A stretch of 64,000 bases of DNA from positions 1-64,000 of the forward strand of contig NZ_JAQSDZ010000005.1 in the NCBI RefSeq assembly GCF_029946165.1. Reading direction: 5' to 3'. Source of the DNA: Methylotenera sp. (lineage in GTDB: Bacteria; Pseudomonadota; Gammaproteobacteria; Burkholderiales; Methylophilaceae). The notes below the pieces were generated by a model that was not told the DNA's origin, ran no database searches, and worked only from the letters and a program-made list of their open reading frames with translations. This document shows positions 9,059 through 19,168 of the stretch, piece by piece. Numbering within the stretch: position 1 is the stretch's first letter; the number at the start of each line of letters is the position of its first letter. The translations under genes and the position numbers were made by a program.

Positions 9059-10489
9059 TTAACTAGTAAGCGCTTCTTTCGAACTGATTTGATACCAATC
9101 TACCTTACGGGTGATAATCATAGTCACTGCTAGCAAGCCAAATACGAGCAATGAACCCATAAGCAAGGCATTATCTTCTGAAGCCAATATGCCATATAAC
9201 GCGCCATACAAAGCGGTGAGCAAACCTGCAAACATAAAGCCATGACCTTTACTTTTTAGTACGTAAGTGAGGTAATAACCTAACAAACTGACGCATGATA
9301 AGCTGGCAATTAAGTAAGACATGGCAAAGCTAATGTGCTCTGAAAGTGAGATAAGTAGTAGGTAAAACAAAGCCATTGCCAAGCCCACCAAAGTATATTG
9401 CGCAGGGTGAATGCGTAGGCGTTTGATAATCTCAAAGATAAAGAAACCAGCAAAGGTTAGGCCGATAAACAGTAATCCGTATTTAGTGGCACGGTCTGAT
9501 TGGCTGTACACGTTGATAGGCTCTACAAAGCCGATTGAGAGTGACTCAAGTGACTGGTTTGAATTAGCCGCTTGTGCTGCTGCTGGGTATGATGCTCTTG
9601 CTGAATCAATTGCAGATGCAGAAGTCGCAGTTGATTTACCATTCCAACCTTGGTTAAGCATGTTCAATAATATGGTTTGATTGCTGCTAGAGAGTGAAGA
9701 AACTTCCCATTGTGCTTGAAAACCCGCAGGAGTGATTTTTTGTGTAGCGGCATCTGGTAAAAAGCTACCGTTAAAATGTGGATGTTGCCAGCTTGATTGC
9801 AAGGCAATTTTGTTGCTGTCGGCAATAGGTGTGAAATTAAAATTCTCCATACCGCGTAAGTTCAGCTTAAATTCAAAATGGATATTTTTTGTAGCAGCAA
9901 TATTTAGTGTACCTAAATATGCATGAATCCCATTGCCGAGTGTGCTTAAGTTTGTACCTTGTTCAAACTGATAAGTTTCGCTGTTAACGGTGAGTTCTGG
10001 CTTACCATTAATACCACGGGTATCGCTAATGCCAATGCTGACATATGCTGGTAAATAGCTGATGACACCACCTTCATGCTGAGGTTTAATTTCATAGTTC
10101 GCGGGGAGACTAAATGAGCCTTTAATGTTGCCACCAAGTTGATACATAAGAGCTTTATATATACCTAATTTTTTATATTCATTAGTAAAGCCTCCAGCCA
10201 GTTCCAAGTTATCGGGCAGTAGATAATAGATATATTCATCTTTATGCCTCTCAACTTTTTTAACCTCATTGTCTATCACCTTTACATAATACTCTTCGGT
10301 ATATGGCACAGCTAAAACAGGCCCAATAATGGTTTGAGATCCTGCATAACTAGAAGATATTTTGTGTTTAACGCTTTCTTGACTAGATTGACGCTCAGTA
10401 ATAAGTGAGTTGATATAAGTTACCGCCCAAGACATGAGCATGGTGAGAAGAAAAATACCGATAACTTTAAAAATAAATGCCCGATTCAT
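9059..10489 (-). CDS. creD: Inner membrane protein CreD
   Basis: 476 residues. CreD is an inner-membrane protein controlled by CreBC in enterobacteria; it affects envelope integrity and beta-lactam or colicin tolerance when overproduced. One N-terminal membrane segment, a large periplasmic domain (about 40-330), then five or six closely spaced C-terminal membrane segments match the family. An ideal CreB binding site lies 70-85 bases upstream of its start (10559-10574), separating it from creC by 152 bases, so it probably has its own CreB-activated promoter. Confidence 0.93.
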   Translation of the reverse strand: MNRAFIFKVIGIFLLTMLMSWAVTYINSLITERQSSQESVKHKISSSYAGSQTIIGPVLAVPYTEEYYVKVIDNEVKKVERHKDEYIYYLLPDNLELAGGFTNEYKKLGIYKALMYQLGGNIKGSFSLPANYEIKPQHEGGVISYLPAYVSIGISDTRGINGKPELTVNSETYQFEQGTNLSTLGNGIHAYLGTLNIAATKNIHFEFKLNLRGMENFNFTPIADSNKIALQSSWQHPHFNGSFLPDAATQKITPAGFQAQWEVSSLSSSNQTILLNMLNQGWNGKSTATSASAIDSARASYPAAAQAANSNQSLESLSIGFVEPINVYSQSDRATKYGLLFIGLTFAGFFIFEIIKRLRIHPAQYTLVGLAMALFYLLLISLSEHISFAMSYLIASLSCVSLLGYYLTYVLKSKGHGFMFAGLLTALYGALYGILASEDNALLMGSLLVFGLLAVTMIITRKVDWYQISSKEALTS

Positions 10490-10537
10490 GATGAACTCCG
10501 AATTAGTAATGTGGAGTTAGCAGAATAGAAGGTGTGA

Positions 10538-10574
10538 GTGAAGTGCTGATGCGCTTATGTGAAGTCTGTGTGAA
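10538..10574 (-). promoter_or_regulatory. CreB binding site (cre tag) upstream of creD
   Basis: On the minus strand TTCAC-ACAGAC-TTCAC reads exactly as the E. coli cre-tag consensus TTCACnnnnnnTTCAC (complement of 10559-10574). A third TTCAC lies at 10538-10542. Position before creD in a creBCD locus makes chance unlikely. Confidence 0.8.
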
Positions 10575-10589
10575 GTTTTGTGGAATTTT

Positions 10590-10645
10590 GTAGGAGTGGT
10601 CTGAGACCACGAACAGTCGCATTCGCGGTCTCAGACCGCTCCTAC
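10590..10645. repeat. REP-like palindrome
   Basis: Two 19-base arms (10590-10608 and 10627-10645) are inverted copies with one mismatch, around an 18-base centre that itself contains GAAC/TTCGC. The outer ends read GTAGGAG...CTCCTAC, like REP elements of Pseudomonas and relatives. The distal arm contributes the creC stop codon at 10642-10644. Confidence 0.8.
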
Positions 10646-12081
10646 GTAGGGATAATGAAACTTGAGACTGCGCCGCCATTTGAATTATTTTGTAGAGTAA
10701 CGCTACCACCATGCAGTTTTACGACTTCCTGAACAAAGTTTAGCCCTAGTCCTGTGCTTTTTTGCCCAGCATTGATTGAAAAGTTAGGGCGAGGTAATGA
10801 GTAAAACTTATCAAATACTTTATCCAAAGCATAGTCTGGAATGCCGCTTCCTATATCACATACAGTGAGTTTTATTTGCGTTTGACTGCTTTCAGTCGCT
10901 ACGATAACTTCACCATTGGCGGGGCTAAAATCGAGCGCGTTTTCCAGTAAGTTGCAGATCGCTTGGCCGAGTAAAAATGTATCAGCTTGAATCTCAATAG
11001 CGTTAAGTGGTGAAAATTTAAATTGAATATTATTTTGCGCTGCTTTGTTCGCTAAATGTGATATTTGCGTTTGTATTAGGTCGTTCAAATTGACCGTGGT
11101 TAAGTGTTGTAGTTGCTGTTGATGTTCAAGTGTGGCTAAGCCCAACATATTCTGAATAATGGTTTGCACGCGGTTTGATTGCGTTTTAATCTGCGCTAAA
11201 AAGCGTGCTTGGTCTTCAGGTGGCATACTGGGCGAAATTAATTCCAAAGCCGCTTGTATTGCAGTAATAGGGCTTTTTAACTCATGTGTTAAGTGCTGAA
11301 CTGAGTCTTGAATGTATTGTTTGCCATCTAACTCACTACGCATAGTTTGCATGGACTTGGCGAGTTCGGTGAGTTCGTCATTGCTAGAGATTGGCGGCGC
11401 AGCTTTTTCACCTTTCGTGATTTTTTCTGCATAATCGCGCAATGCGTTAATTTTTCGGGTAAATCGCCATGTGAATAACACACCGATAATCAGTGAAAGC
11501 CCAAATAATAATGCCCCCCAGCGAATAATCTTGTTTTGAGCTCGCTCAATAAATGGCAGCAAAGTACGGTTGGCTTTAGCAACCGTGAGAGAGCCGATAA
11601 TATTGCTCCCATCTTTAATCGGTGCGGCGATGTACATGACTGTGTCACTTTCTTCATCGCCAAGCACAGCAGGGCTAGAGCGTACGCCATACTTACCTTT
11701 AAGCGTGAGGTAAACATCGTTCCATTTTGAATAATCATGGCCAAGCGCGAGGTTAGCCGAATCAAAAATGACAATACCTTTGGTGTCTGTAATGTATACA
11801 CGGTAATCTGCAGACTGTTTTTTGATGCCCCAAATATTCGCTTTGGTGGCGTGTGACTGATATTTAATAAGGCTTTGTGCGAAGTTTCCCGTCTGAATCG
11901 TATCGGTTTTTACATCGTTTGCTGCAAGCTCAGCTAATACGTTGGCGGTATCGACCAGCGTGTCTTCCATGGCTTGGCGCACGCCAGGTTTCACTTCATC
12001 AACAAACACATATAGCACAAACCAAGCAGCAAGACCGACTAGTAAGAAATAGCCCAAGAATATTTTTAAGCTAATTTTCAT
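10642..12081 (-). CDS. creC: Two-component sensor kinase CreC
   Basis: 479 residues, close to E. coli CreC. Two N-terminal membrane segments (about 7-27 and 185-207) flank a periplasmic CreC-type sensor region, followed by HAMP, the dimerisation block with phospho-acceptor His266 (LTHELKSP) and an ATPase domain with N (ICNLLENAL), G1 (DIGSGIP) and G2 (STGLGLNFVQE) boxes. It phosphorylates CreB. The gap from creB is 137 bases and contains a REP-like repeat. The last codons and stop are supplied by another REP-like palindrome, so the extreme C-terminus may differ from relatives. Confidence 0.93.
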   Translation of the reverse strand: MKISLKIFLGYFLLVGLAAWFVLYVFVDEVKPGVRQAMEDTLVDTANVLAELAANDVKTDTIQTGNFAQSLIKYQSHATKANIWGIKKQSADYRVYITDTKGIVIFDSANLALGHDYSKWNDVYLTLKGKYGVRSSPAVLGDEESDTVMYIAAPIKDGSNIIGSLTVAKANRTLLPFIERAQNKIIRWGALLFGLSLIIGVLFTWRFTRKINALRDYAEKITKGEKAAPPISSNDELTELAKSMQTMRSELDGKQYIQDSVQHLTHELKSPITAIQAALELISPSMPPEDQARFLAQIKTQSNRVQTIIQNMLGLATLEHQQQLQHLTTVNLNDLIQTQISHLANKAAQNNIQFKFSPLNAIEIQADTFLLGQAICNLLENALDFSPANGEVIVATESSQTQIKLTVCDIGSGIPDYALDKVFDKFYSLPRPNFSINAGQKSTGLGLNFVQEVVKLHGGSVTLQNNSNGGAVSSFIIPT

Positions 12082-12104
12082 TTTTAAACTAAATTTACTT
12101 TTTT

Positions 12105-12172
12105 GTCATACCGACGAAAGTCGGTATCTAGCGTCTTTAAGTCACTGGATTCCGTGTCATGCACGGAATGAC
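12105..12172. repeat. REP-like double hairpin between creB and creC
   Basis: The first stem is ATACCGAC-GAAA-GTCGGTAT (12108-12127). The second is ATTCCGTG-TCATG-CACGGAAT (12149-12169). GTCAT at the left and ATGAC at the right make the ends inverted. This is the layout of the widespread GTCATTCC...GAATCCAG dispersed repeat. Confidence 0.75.
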
Positions 12173-12218
12173 GAAATGAATAGTTTGAAATATTGAGAGC
12201 TAATATCATGGTCATATT

Positions 12219-12893
12219 TTAAGCCTGCAAACTATAACCCATGCCGCGATGGGTAATGATGGCTTCAGTTTGTGTGTCAATAGCACGCAACTTTGCACGC
12301 AATGTTTTAATATGCGCATCCACGGTGCGTTCCAAAGTGTTCTCGGCATTTACCCAGACAATATCCATCAATTGATTACGAGAGAACACGCGTTGCGGTT
12401 GTTGAATTAAGGTTTTAAGCAGCAGGAATTCATAACGTGTTAAATCTAAGTGTTGTCCACGATATTGAATGCGATTCGCTAGTTCATCAACACTAAATTG
12501 TACGATTTGCTGACGGGCGTTTGTCTTTAGTTCTGTGCGGCGCAATATCGCTTTCACTCTTGCGACGACCTCACGAGGACTAAATGGCTTGATAACATAA
12601 TCGTCAGCACCAATTTCCAAACCCACAATACGGTCAATTTCATGATTGCGTGCGGTTAAAAATAGAATGGGTATGTTTGACTCTGAGCGGATTACTTTGC
12701 AAACGTCAAAGCCTGTCATATCTGGCAAGCCTACATCTAGAATCACAAAATCAATTGTCTGCTGTTTAATTTGTGGCATAGCATCACCACCTAGAAGTCT
12801 GTGCGTGGTGGCGATACCAGCTTCTTTAAAAGCATAAATCAGTGTTTCTGCAATGGCAGGCTCGTCTTCAATAATCAGTACATGGAGTGGCAT
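12219..12893 (-). CDS. creB: Response regulator CreB
   Basis: 224 residues, OmpR/PhoB class. Receiver domain with acidic pair E9/D10, phospho-acceptor D53 (ILDVGLPD), T80 and K102; a winged-helix DNA-binding domain follows (about 125-224) with typical ERTVDAHIKTLRAKL. CreB activates genes preceded by tandem TTCAC repeats; one such site is in front of creD here. The gene order creB-creC-creD matches enterobacteria, but creA is absent and a thioredoxin-like gene lies upstream instead. Confidence 0.94.
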   Translation of the reverse strand: MPLHVLIIEDEPAIAETLIYAFKEAGIATTHRLLGGDAMPQIKQQTIDFVILDVGLPDMTGFDVCKVIRSESNIPILFLTARNHEIDRIVGLEIGADDYVIKPFSPREVVARVKAILRRTELKTNARQQIVQFSVDELANRIQYRGQHLDLTRYEFLLLKTLIQQPQRVFSRNQLMDIVWVNAENTLERTVDAHIKTLRAKLRAIDTQTEAIITHRGMGYSLQA

Positions 12894-12919
12894 GGCAGTA
12901 TTTTAGATGAGAAAGGTCT

Positions 12920-13225
12920 TCAATGTGGTGTTTCATTATTCATCTGATTTAAGGCATCGCTAATGACCTGCTCATGAGTAGGGCGTACTAGGCGACTGAG
13001 CTCAACACCATTTTTTAGAAACACTAACGTTGGCCACAATTTAACTGCATATTGGCGACCTAATCTTTGCCCTTTGCCATCTTCAATCTTGATGTGTTTG
13101 ACATTGGGGTAGTTAAGTAGGGCTTTACTAATGATTGCTTGGGCAGCTTTGCAATAACCGCACCAGCTTGCACCAAACTCAATCACGGTAAGGCCTTGTA
13201 ACTGCTCGATTTCTTCTTTAGTCAT
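12920..13225 (-). CDS. Thioredoxin-like protein
   Basis: 101 residues with a thioredoxin fold. The redox motif WCGYC lies at about 21-25 and the cis-proline is in LWPTLVF. No signal peptide, so cytoplasmic. CGYC differs from the CGPC of TrxA, closer to glutaredoxin-like or specialised thioredoxins. It lies 26 bases upstream of creB on the same strand and probably shares its transcript; whether it acts with CreBC is not known. Confidence 0.85.
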   Translation of the reverse strand: MTKEEIEQLQGLTVIEFGASWCGYCKAAQAIISKALLNYPNVKHIKIEDGKGQRLGRQYAVKLWPTLVFLKNGVELSRLVRPTHEQVISDALNQMNNETPH

Positions 13226-13533
13226 ATGCGTATTTTGGGTTGAGGTTGTTTAAGTTAATTAAAAAGCATGCTTAAAATTGATTCTATATTAGGATTCCTA
13301 ATCACAGCAGTGACTTAGCGTGCATATCCCCACGCGCCTCACAGTGTTATCCACAGAAATTGTGGAGACTGTTAATTAGCCAAATCCCTGCCGTAGTTAT
13401 ATCGCAAATCTCTGTTAAAGTGAATTTTTAATCGTAACTCGCTCAAAAAGACAATTAGTTAATTAAAATAGCGTTAAGTCAATTAAACTTAATATAAAAA
13501 TTAAGTCGCACATCAATTTAAAAGGTTAGCTGA
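13226..13533. other. Divergent promoter region between thioredoxin-like gene and parE
   Basis: 308 bases, no gene seen. It contains a 10-bp palindrome AAGCATGCTT (13263-13272), a 15-base palindrome ATTAGGA-T-TCCTAAT (13287-13301), and TTATCCACA (13347-13355), a perfect DnaA box whose TCCACA is mirrored by TGTGGA at 13361-13366. The 3' part is AT-rich and probably holds the parE promoter. Confidence 0.5.
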
Positions 13534-15519
13534 ATGGCAGAAAAAGAATACGATGCAGACTCGGTAAAGGTGTTAAGGGGTTTAGAGCCTGTACGCGCAA
13601 GACCAGGAATGTATACCCGCACGGATTCCCCAACGCATATTGTGCAAGAAGTCATCGACAACGCTGCAGATGAAGCATTAGGCGGTCATGCCACCATTAT
13701 CCAAGTCACAATATTTAAAGATGGCGCGGTTGAAGTCTCCGATAATGGTCGCGGTATTCCCGTAGAAATTCCAAAAGGTGAAACACAACCAGCCGTAGAG
13801 CTTGTATTCGTGCAATTGCATGCAGGTGGTAAGTTTGATAAAGAAGACGAAAATAGTTCATATCGCTTTTCAGGCGGTCTGCATGGCGTAGGCGTTTCTG
13901 TGACCAATGCGCTTTCTACTCGACTGGATGTAAAAGTAAAACGCGATGGAAAAGTACATAGCCTTTCATTTGAAAATGGTAATTGCGTTACGCCATTAAC
14001 AGAAACGGGCAAGTGCCTTAAAAAAGACACTGGCACCACGGTAAAGTGCTGGCCTGACCCTAAATATTTTGATTCGCCCAAGGTTTCACTTCAGCAGTTA
14101 GAGCATCTAATTAAATCAAAAGCAGTGTTACTGCGCGGTGTGAGCGTGACACTTGCTATTGAAGGTGCTGAAGGCTTTGAAGAGCGCTCTTGGACTTATG
14201 TAGACGGCTTGCCACAATATTTGGATGAGTTAATTGGTGAACGCGAGTATGACGAAGACGAAACGCCCATTCCAATCATTTCGGGCGAGTTTTACCATCA
14301 TGAGAATACCGATGGCATCTCCAAAGGCGAGGGCGCGATTTGGGCATTGTCATTTGGCTCAGGTGGCGGGCGAGGGGAGTCTTACGTTAACTTGATTCCT
14401 ACGCTCTCTGGCGGCACGCACGAGGCTGGCATGCGTAATGGGGTGTTTGAGGCGGTTAAGTCGTTTATGGAGCATCACAGCATGATGCAACGCGGCGTAA
14501 AAGTCTCTTCAGAAGATGTTTGGAATAACGTTTGTTATGTACTGGCAGCAAAAGTATTAGATCCACAATTTCAAGGTCAAACCAAAGAGAAGCTAACTAA
14601 TCGTGATGCCATGAAAATGGTTGCGTCTGCCGTGAAACCTTATATGGAAACATGGTTGAGCCAAAATGTAGACCATGCGAAGCGTATCTCTGACTTAGTG
14701 AATCGCTCTGCGGCGGCGCGTAATAAATCGACGCAAAAAATTGAAAAGCGCAAATCTAGCGGTATTAATTTGATGCCTGCCAAACTCACTGACTGCGAAG
14801 CAGCAGGCACGATGGAAGCCGAGTTATTTTTGGTAGAAGGTGATTCCGCTGGCGGTAGCGCAAAAATGGGCCGCAACAATGAGTTTCAATCTTTATTGCC
14901 TTTGCGCGGTAAGGTGCTCAATACTTGGGAAGTTGATGCTGGTCGCATATTCGGCAACTCAGAAGTACATGACATCTTTGTGGCGCTAGGTATTGAGCCA
15001 CACACACTTAAAGATAACCCTGATTTTTCAGGTTTGCGCTACGGCAAATTGTGTATTCTTTCTGATGCCGATGTCGATGGCTCACATATTCAAGTGTTGC
15101 TGCTAACTATGCTGTTAAAACATGCACCTAAGCTAATCGAACGTGGTCATGTGTATATCTCGCAACCACCGTTGTACCGTATTGATGTGCCTGCACAGGG
15201 CAAAAGTAAACCTTTGCGTAAAATCTATGTGTCGGATGATGCAGAGAAAATTTCCACCATAGAAAAGCTTAAACGCGAAGGCATTGCTGAAGAAAAGTTA
15301 GGCATACAGCGTTTTAAAGGTCTTGGTGAAATGAACCCAGAGCAATTATGGGAAACGACTTTATGCCCAGATACGCGTCGCTTGGTCCAAGTACGTTTGC
15401 CTGAAGGTGAAGTCGCAGGCGCGCTGAAAATGTTTGATATGTTGATGGCTAAAAATGAATCAGCCGCCAGAAAAGAATGGATAGAGCGTCGCGGTAATGA
15501 TGTGGAGGCGGATGTTTAA
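13534..15519 (+). CDS. parE: DNA topoisomerase IV subunit B
   Basis: 661 residues. ParE is the ATPase subunit of topoisomerase IV, which separates linked daughter chromosomes. GHKL ATPase motifs are clear: [21 protein letters not shown] and [15 protein letters not shown]. The TOPRIM part has [16 protein letters not shown] and the acidic DADVDGSHI. The length and lack of a gyrase-type insert support ParE over GyrB. It overlaps parC by one base (TAATG), so the subunits are translationally coupled. Confidence 0.95.
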   Translation: MAEKEYDADSVKVLRGLEPVRARPGMYTRTDSPTHIVQEVIDNAADEALGGHATIIQVTIFKDGAVEVSDNGRGIPVEIPKGETQPAVELVFVQLHAGGKFDKEDENSSYRFSGGLHGVGVSVTNALSTRLDVKVKRDGKVHSLSFENGNCVTPLTETGKCLKKDTGTTVKCWPDPKYFDSPKVSLQQLEHLIKSKAVLLRGVSVTLAIEGAEGFEERSWTYVDGLPQYLDELIGEREYDEDETPIPIISGEFYHHENTDGISKGEGAIWALSFGSGGGRGESYVNLIPTLSGGTHEAGMRNGVFEAVKSFMEHHSMMQRGVKVSSEDVWNNVCYVLAAKVLDPQFQGQTKEKLTNRDAMKMVASAVKPYMETWLSQNVDHAKRISDLVNRSAAARNKSTQKIEKRKSSGINLMPAKLTDCEAAGTMEAELFLVEGDSAGGSAKMGRNNEFQSLLPLRGKVLNTWEVDAGRIFGNSEVHDIFVALGIEPHTLKDNPDFSGLRYGKLCILSDADVDGSHIQVLLLTMLLKHAPKLIERGHVYISQPPLYRIDVPAQGKSKPLRKIYVSDDAEKISTIEKLKREGIAEEKLGIQRFKGLGEMNPEQLWETTLCPDTRRLVQVRLPEGEVAGALKMFDMLMAKNESAARKEWIERRGNDVEADV

Positions 15520-17813
15520 TGGACACGACGATAAATACAATCATGCAAGAAAATAATGATGAAAACGCAGTACCGATTGGCGCATACGCAGAAGAAGCTT
15601 ATTTAGCCTATGCCGTTTCCGTAGTAAAAGGCCGTGCGCTGCCTTCAGTAGAAGATGGTCAAAAGCCAGTACAACGACGCATTTTATTTGCCATGAAAGA
15701 AATGGGCTTGGTGGCTGGTGTTAAACCAGTTAAATCAGCTCGCGTGGTTGGTAACGTGCTGGGTATGTACCATCCGCACGGTGACAGCTCTGCGTATGAG
15801 GCGGCCGTCCGATTGGCGCAAGACTTTACGCTACGTTACCCGTTGATTGATGGACAAGGTAACTTCGGCTCACGTGATGGCGATGGCGCTGCCGCGATGC
15901 GATACACGGAAATGCGCTTATCGCCCATTGCTGACTTATTATTATCCGAAATCGACCGCGGTACTGTCGATTTCCAAAGCAATTACGATGGCGCTTTTCA
16001 AGAACCAGTATTGCTACCAGCGCGTTTGCCGATGATGTTATTGAATGGTGCTTCTGGCATTGCTGTGGGTATGGCGACTGAAATGATTCCGCATAATATG
16101 CGAGAAATTGCTAATGCCGTGTTGCATGTGATGGATAACCCAGATACCACTACAGCTGATTTTATGCAGCATGTGCCAGGACCGGATTTTCCAGGCGGTG
16201 GTCAGCTCATTACACAAACCGCAGACATCCTTTCTACCTATGAAACAGGCCGTGGCTCATTAAGGCTGCGCGCGAGATGGATAGTCGAGCCGATGGCGCG
16301 CGGTCAATGGCGCATTATTATCCATGAATTGCCACATGGGGTTTCTGTAGAAACAATCCAGGATGAAATCCTTGCCATATCGAATCCTAAGCCGAAAAAA
16401 GACAAAAAAACCATAGATCAAGATCAGTTGCTAGTGAAGCAATCGGCCTTAAGCATGATTGATACGGTGAAAAGCGAAGGCAAAAAAGATGTCCGCCTGA
16501 TTATTGAGCCAAAAACCAGCAAAGTTTCCAGCGATGAATTAATGGCGTTCTTGCTGCTACACACCAGCATGGAAGTTTCATGTCCTGTAAATATGGTGAT
16601 GATTGGCACCGATGGTCGACCTGCACAAAAAGGCCTGGTGGCGATTCTTAAAGAGTGGATAGCCTTCCGCCTGAATGTGGTGCGCAGACGCTGCCAGTTT
16701 GATTTAGACAAAATCAATAAACGCATTCATATTTTAGAAGGCCGCATGATTGCCTTCTTACATATAGATGAAGTGATTCGGGTAATTCGCAATTCAGATG
16801 AACCGAAAACTGACCTGATCGCAGCGTTTCAATTAAGTGAAATGCAAGCCGAAGATATTCTGGAAATCAGGCTACGTCAGTTAGCTAGATTAGAAGGCTT
16901 TAAGATTGAAAAAGAGTTAAAAGATCTACGTGAAGAAGCCGATGGCTTGCAAAATATCTTAGGTAGCGATAATAAATTACGCAAACTCACTGCAAAAGAA
17001 ATTAAACAAGATGCTGAAAAATACGGTGATGACCGCCGTACATTGATAGAGCCAGTTGAGCGTGCACAGGGCGGTCAAAAAGCTTTTGTGGTGGATGAAC
17101 CTGTGACTATCCTGCTTTCTAAAAATGGCTGGATTAGAGCTAGACAAGGCCACGGCGTTGAGCGCGACTCAATAGCTTGGAAATCTGGTGATGCTGAGTT
17201 TGCCGTCATAGAAACACGCACCGTGTTGCCTATCGTGCTGTTAGACACAAATGGCAGATGCTACGCCTTTGATGCATCTACAGTGCCAGGCGGTAAAGGT
17301 GATGGAATTCCGCTAAGTTCAATCATTGAAGTGCAGAATGGCGCTAAATTAGCCCATGCGCTATCAGGTAAGGACGACGACCGATACTTATTTGCCACAT
17401 CCAATAGCTACGGCTTTGTTGCGCCATTGAAAAGCTTAGTGGCAAGACCTAAAGCAGGTAAAGGTTTTATGAAACCAGAAGGTGGTGCGTTGATTCTGCC
17501 ACCCATAAAATTAGATGAACGTACCCACCTTGCGGTGACTTCATCCGAAAATAAATTACTGGTTTTCCCAATCAGCGAAGTGAATGAATATCCAAATGGC
17601 GGTAAGGGCGTGCGTATGATGGATATTCCAGATAAGGCCTCATTGTCACGAATCGAATTGAGTAATGGGCTTTCTGCGAATGCCGTGATTAGAGGTAAAG
17701 TTAAAGTGCTAGAAGGAGAAAGTTTAATTAAGTTTCTGCTCAAGCGCGCCAGAAAAGGTCATGATATTAAAGAAACTAAAGCGCCAGTTAAGCGGCAAGT
17801 TTCACTTTTTTAA
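15519..17813 (+). CDS. parC: DNA topoisomerase IV subunit A
   Basis: 764 residues. ParC carries the DNA-cutting tyrosine of topoisomerase IV, Y129 in [10 protein letters not shown]. Quinolone-region residues [11 protein letters not shown] are conserved with serine at the usual resistance position, consistent with a susceptible form. The N-terminal part ([20 protein letters not shown]) is the winged helix; the C-terminal beta-pinwheel is shorter than GyrA, as expected. An internal ATG at 15543 is an alternative start. A perfect palindromic terminator follows. Confidence 0.95.
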   Translation: MDTTINTIMQENNDENAVPIGAYAEEAYLAYAVSVVKGRALPSVEDGQKPVQRRILFAMKEMGLVAGVKPVKSARVVGNVLGMYHPHGDSSAYEAAVRLAQDFTLRYPLIDGQGNFGSRDGDGAAAMRYTEMRLSPIADLLLSEIDRGTVDFQSNYDGAFQEPVLLPARLPMMLLNGASGIAVGMATEMIPHNMREIANAVLHVMDNPDTTTADFMQHVPGPDFPGGGQLITQTADILSTYETGRGSLRLRARWIVEPMARGQWRIIIHELPHGVSVETIQDEILAISNPKPKKDKKTIDQDQLLVKQSALSMIDTVKSEGKKDVRLIIEPKTSKVSSDELMAFLLLHTSMEVSCPVNMVMIGTDGRPAQKGLVAILKEWIAFRLNVVRRRCQFDLDKINKRIHILEGRMIAFLHIDEVIRVIRNSDEPKTDLIAAFQLSEMQAEDILEIRLRQLARLEGFKIEKELKDLREEADGLQNILGSDNKLRKLTAKEIKQDAEKYGDDRRTLIEPVERAQGGQKAFVVDEPVTILLSKNGWIRARQGHGVERDSIAWKSGDAEFAVIETRTVLPIVLLDTNGRCYAFDASTVPGGKGDGIPLSSIIEVQNGAKLAHALSGKDDDRYLFATSNSYGFVAPLKSLVARPKAGKGFMKPEGGALILPPIKLDERTHLAVTSSENKLLVFPISEVNEYPNGGKGVRMMDIPDKASLSRIELSNGLSANAVIRGKVKVLEGESLIKFLLKRARKGHDIKETKAPVKRQVSLF

Positions 17814-17856
17814 TCCCTAATTGAATTCAGATCAAAGCTGAATTTAGATTATCTAT

Positions 17857-17895
17857 AAAAGCAAAATGCCGCATTAATGCGGCATTTTGCTTTTT
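17857..17895. terminator. Perfect 38-base palindromic bidirectional terminator
   Basis: Positions 17857-17875 and 17876-17894 are exact inverted copies with no loop bases, centred on GCATTAATGC and ending in AAAA/TTTT on both sides. It lies between convergent parC and dnaJ and can stop both. Confidence 0.92.
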
Positions 17896-17928
17896 AAACA
17901 CTAACTGGTTTATTTAATGTTGGGTAAA

Positions 17929-19050
17929 TTAACCAAAGAAGTCTTTTGCTTTATCTACCCAGCTTTTATTCTTTGGGCTGTGTTTGCCAGAGTCTGCCTG
18001 TGTGCTGGTTTCAAACTCACGGAGTAAATCTTTTTGTTTTTCAGTTAATTTAACTGGCGTTTCAACCACTACGTGCACCATCAAATCGCCACTTTCTGAT
18101 TGGCGTAATGGCTTAATTCCTTTGCCACGCAACCTGAATACACCACCAGTCTGGGTTTCTGCTGGAATTTTCATTTTTGCAGAGCCACCCAAAGTTGGTA
18201 CTTCAATTTCGCCACCTAATGCCGCAGTGCTAAAGCTAATTGGCATTTCGCAATGTAGGTTTCCGCCTTCGCGTTGGAAAATATTGTGCTCTTTTAGATG
18301 AATCACAACGTATAGATCACCTGTTGGGCCGCCATTAACGCCGCCTTCACCTTCGCCACTTAAACGAATTCTATCGCCTTCGTCTACACCAGCTGGAATT
18401 TTCACAGAGAGTGTCTTGTTCTGTTTTGTTCTTCCTGCACCGTTACAAGTTGGGCAAGGCTCTTTGACCATTTTGCCGTTACCGTGACATTTTGGGCAAG
18501 TTTGTTGAACTGAGAAAAAGCCTTGTTGCATGCGCACTTGTCCGTGACCAGCACAGGTTGTACAAGTCACAGGTTGCGTGCCAGGGCGTGCTCCTGAACC
18601 TTTACAGGTTTCACAAGTAGATTGCACAGGAATTCGAATCTTAGATTCAGTTCCTTTAGCTGCATCTTCAAGTGAGATCTCCATGTTGTAACGTAAGTCA
18701 GCGCCGCGATATACATTATTGCGTTGTCCACCAGCACGGCCACCACCGAAGATATCGCCAAAAATATCACCAAATGCATCCCCGAAACCCGCACCGCCAA
18801 AGCCACCTGCACCGCCACCTTGCTCTACGCCCGCATGACCATACTGGTCGTAAGCTGCACGCTTTTGGTCATCAGAAAGCATTTCATAAGCTTCTTTAGC
18901 TTCTTTAAAGTGTTCTTCTGCATTTGGGTTGTCAGGATTACGATCTGGGTGATGCTTCATCGCAAGCTTGCGATAAGACTTCTTGATTTCTTCCTCAGAA
19001 GCGTCTTTATTAACGCCCAATATTTCGTAATAATCTCTTTTAGTTGCCAT
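17929..19050 (-). CDS. dnaJ: Chaperone DnaJ
   Basis: 373 residues, full-length type I J-protein. J domain with HPD in [11 protein letters not shown], a Gly-rich linker ([17 protein letters not shown]), four zinc-finger motifs [24 protein letters not shown] and CPTCNGAG, then the substrate-binding C-terminal domains. It stimulates DnaK ATPase and delivers unfolded clients. Third gene of grpE-dnaK-dnaJ. A hairpin with a T run lies between dnaK and dnaJ and probably lowers dnaJ transcription. Confidence 0.97.
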   Translation of the reverse strand: MATKRDYYEILGVNKDASEEEIKKSYRKLAMKHHPDRNPDNPNAEEHFKEAKEAYEMLSDDQKRAAYDQYGHAGVEQGGGAGGFGGAGFGDAFGDIFGDIFGGGRAGGQRNNVYRGADLRYNMEISLEDAAKGTESKIRIPVQSTCETCKGSGARPGTQPVTCTTCAGHGQVRMQQGFFSVQQTCPKCHGNGKMVKEPCPTCNGAGRTKQNKTLSVKIPAGVDEGDRIRLSGEGEGGVNGGPTGDLYVVIHLKEHNIFQREGGNLHCEMPISFSTAALGGEIEVPTLGGSAKMKIPAETQTGGVFRLRGKGIKPLRQSESGDLMVHVVVETPVKLTEKQKDLLREFETSTQADSGKHSPKNKSWVDKAKDFFG

Positions 19051-19106
19051 AATTCAGTCAGTATTTAGTTATTGTTAGCCAGGTGGTGTTAGAGGTGTTG
19101 ATAGCG

Positions 19107-19142
19107 AAAAGTCGTTAGCATCATTTTGCGATGCTAACGACT
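19107..19142 (-). terminator. Intercistronic hairpin between dnaK and dnaJ
   Basis: A perfect 13-bp stem (19110-19122 with 19130-19142, 7-base loop) is followed by TTTT in the minus-strand transcript. It could act as a partial terminator or an mRNA-stabilising 3' end for grpE-dnaK. Confidence 0.7.
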
Positions 19143-19168
19143 ATAAGCTAAAGACTAAAAATTGTGAA

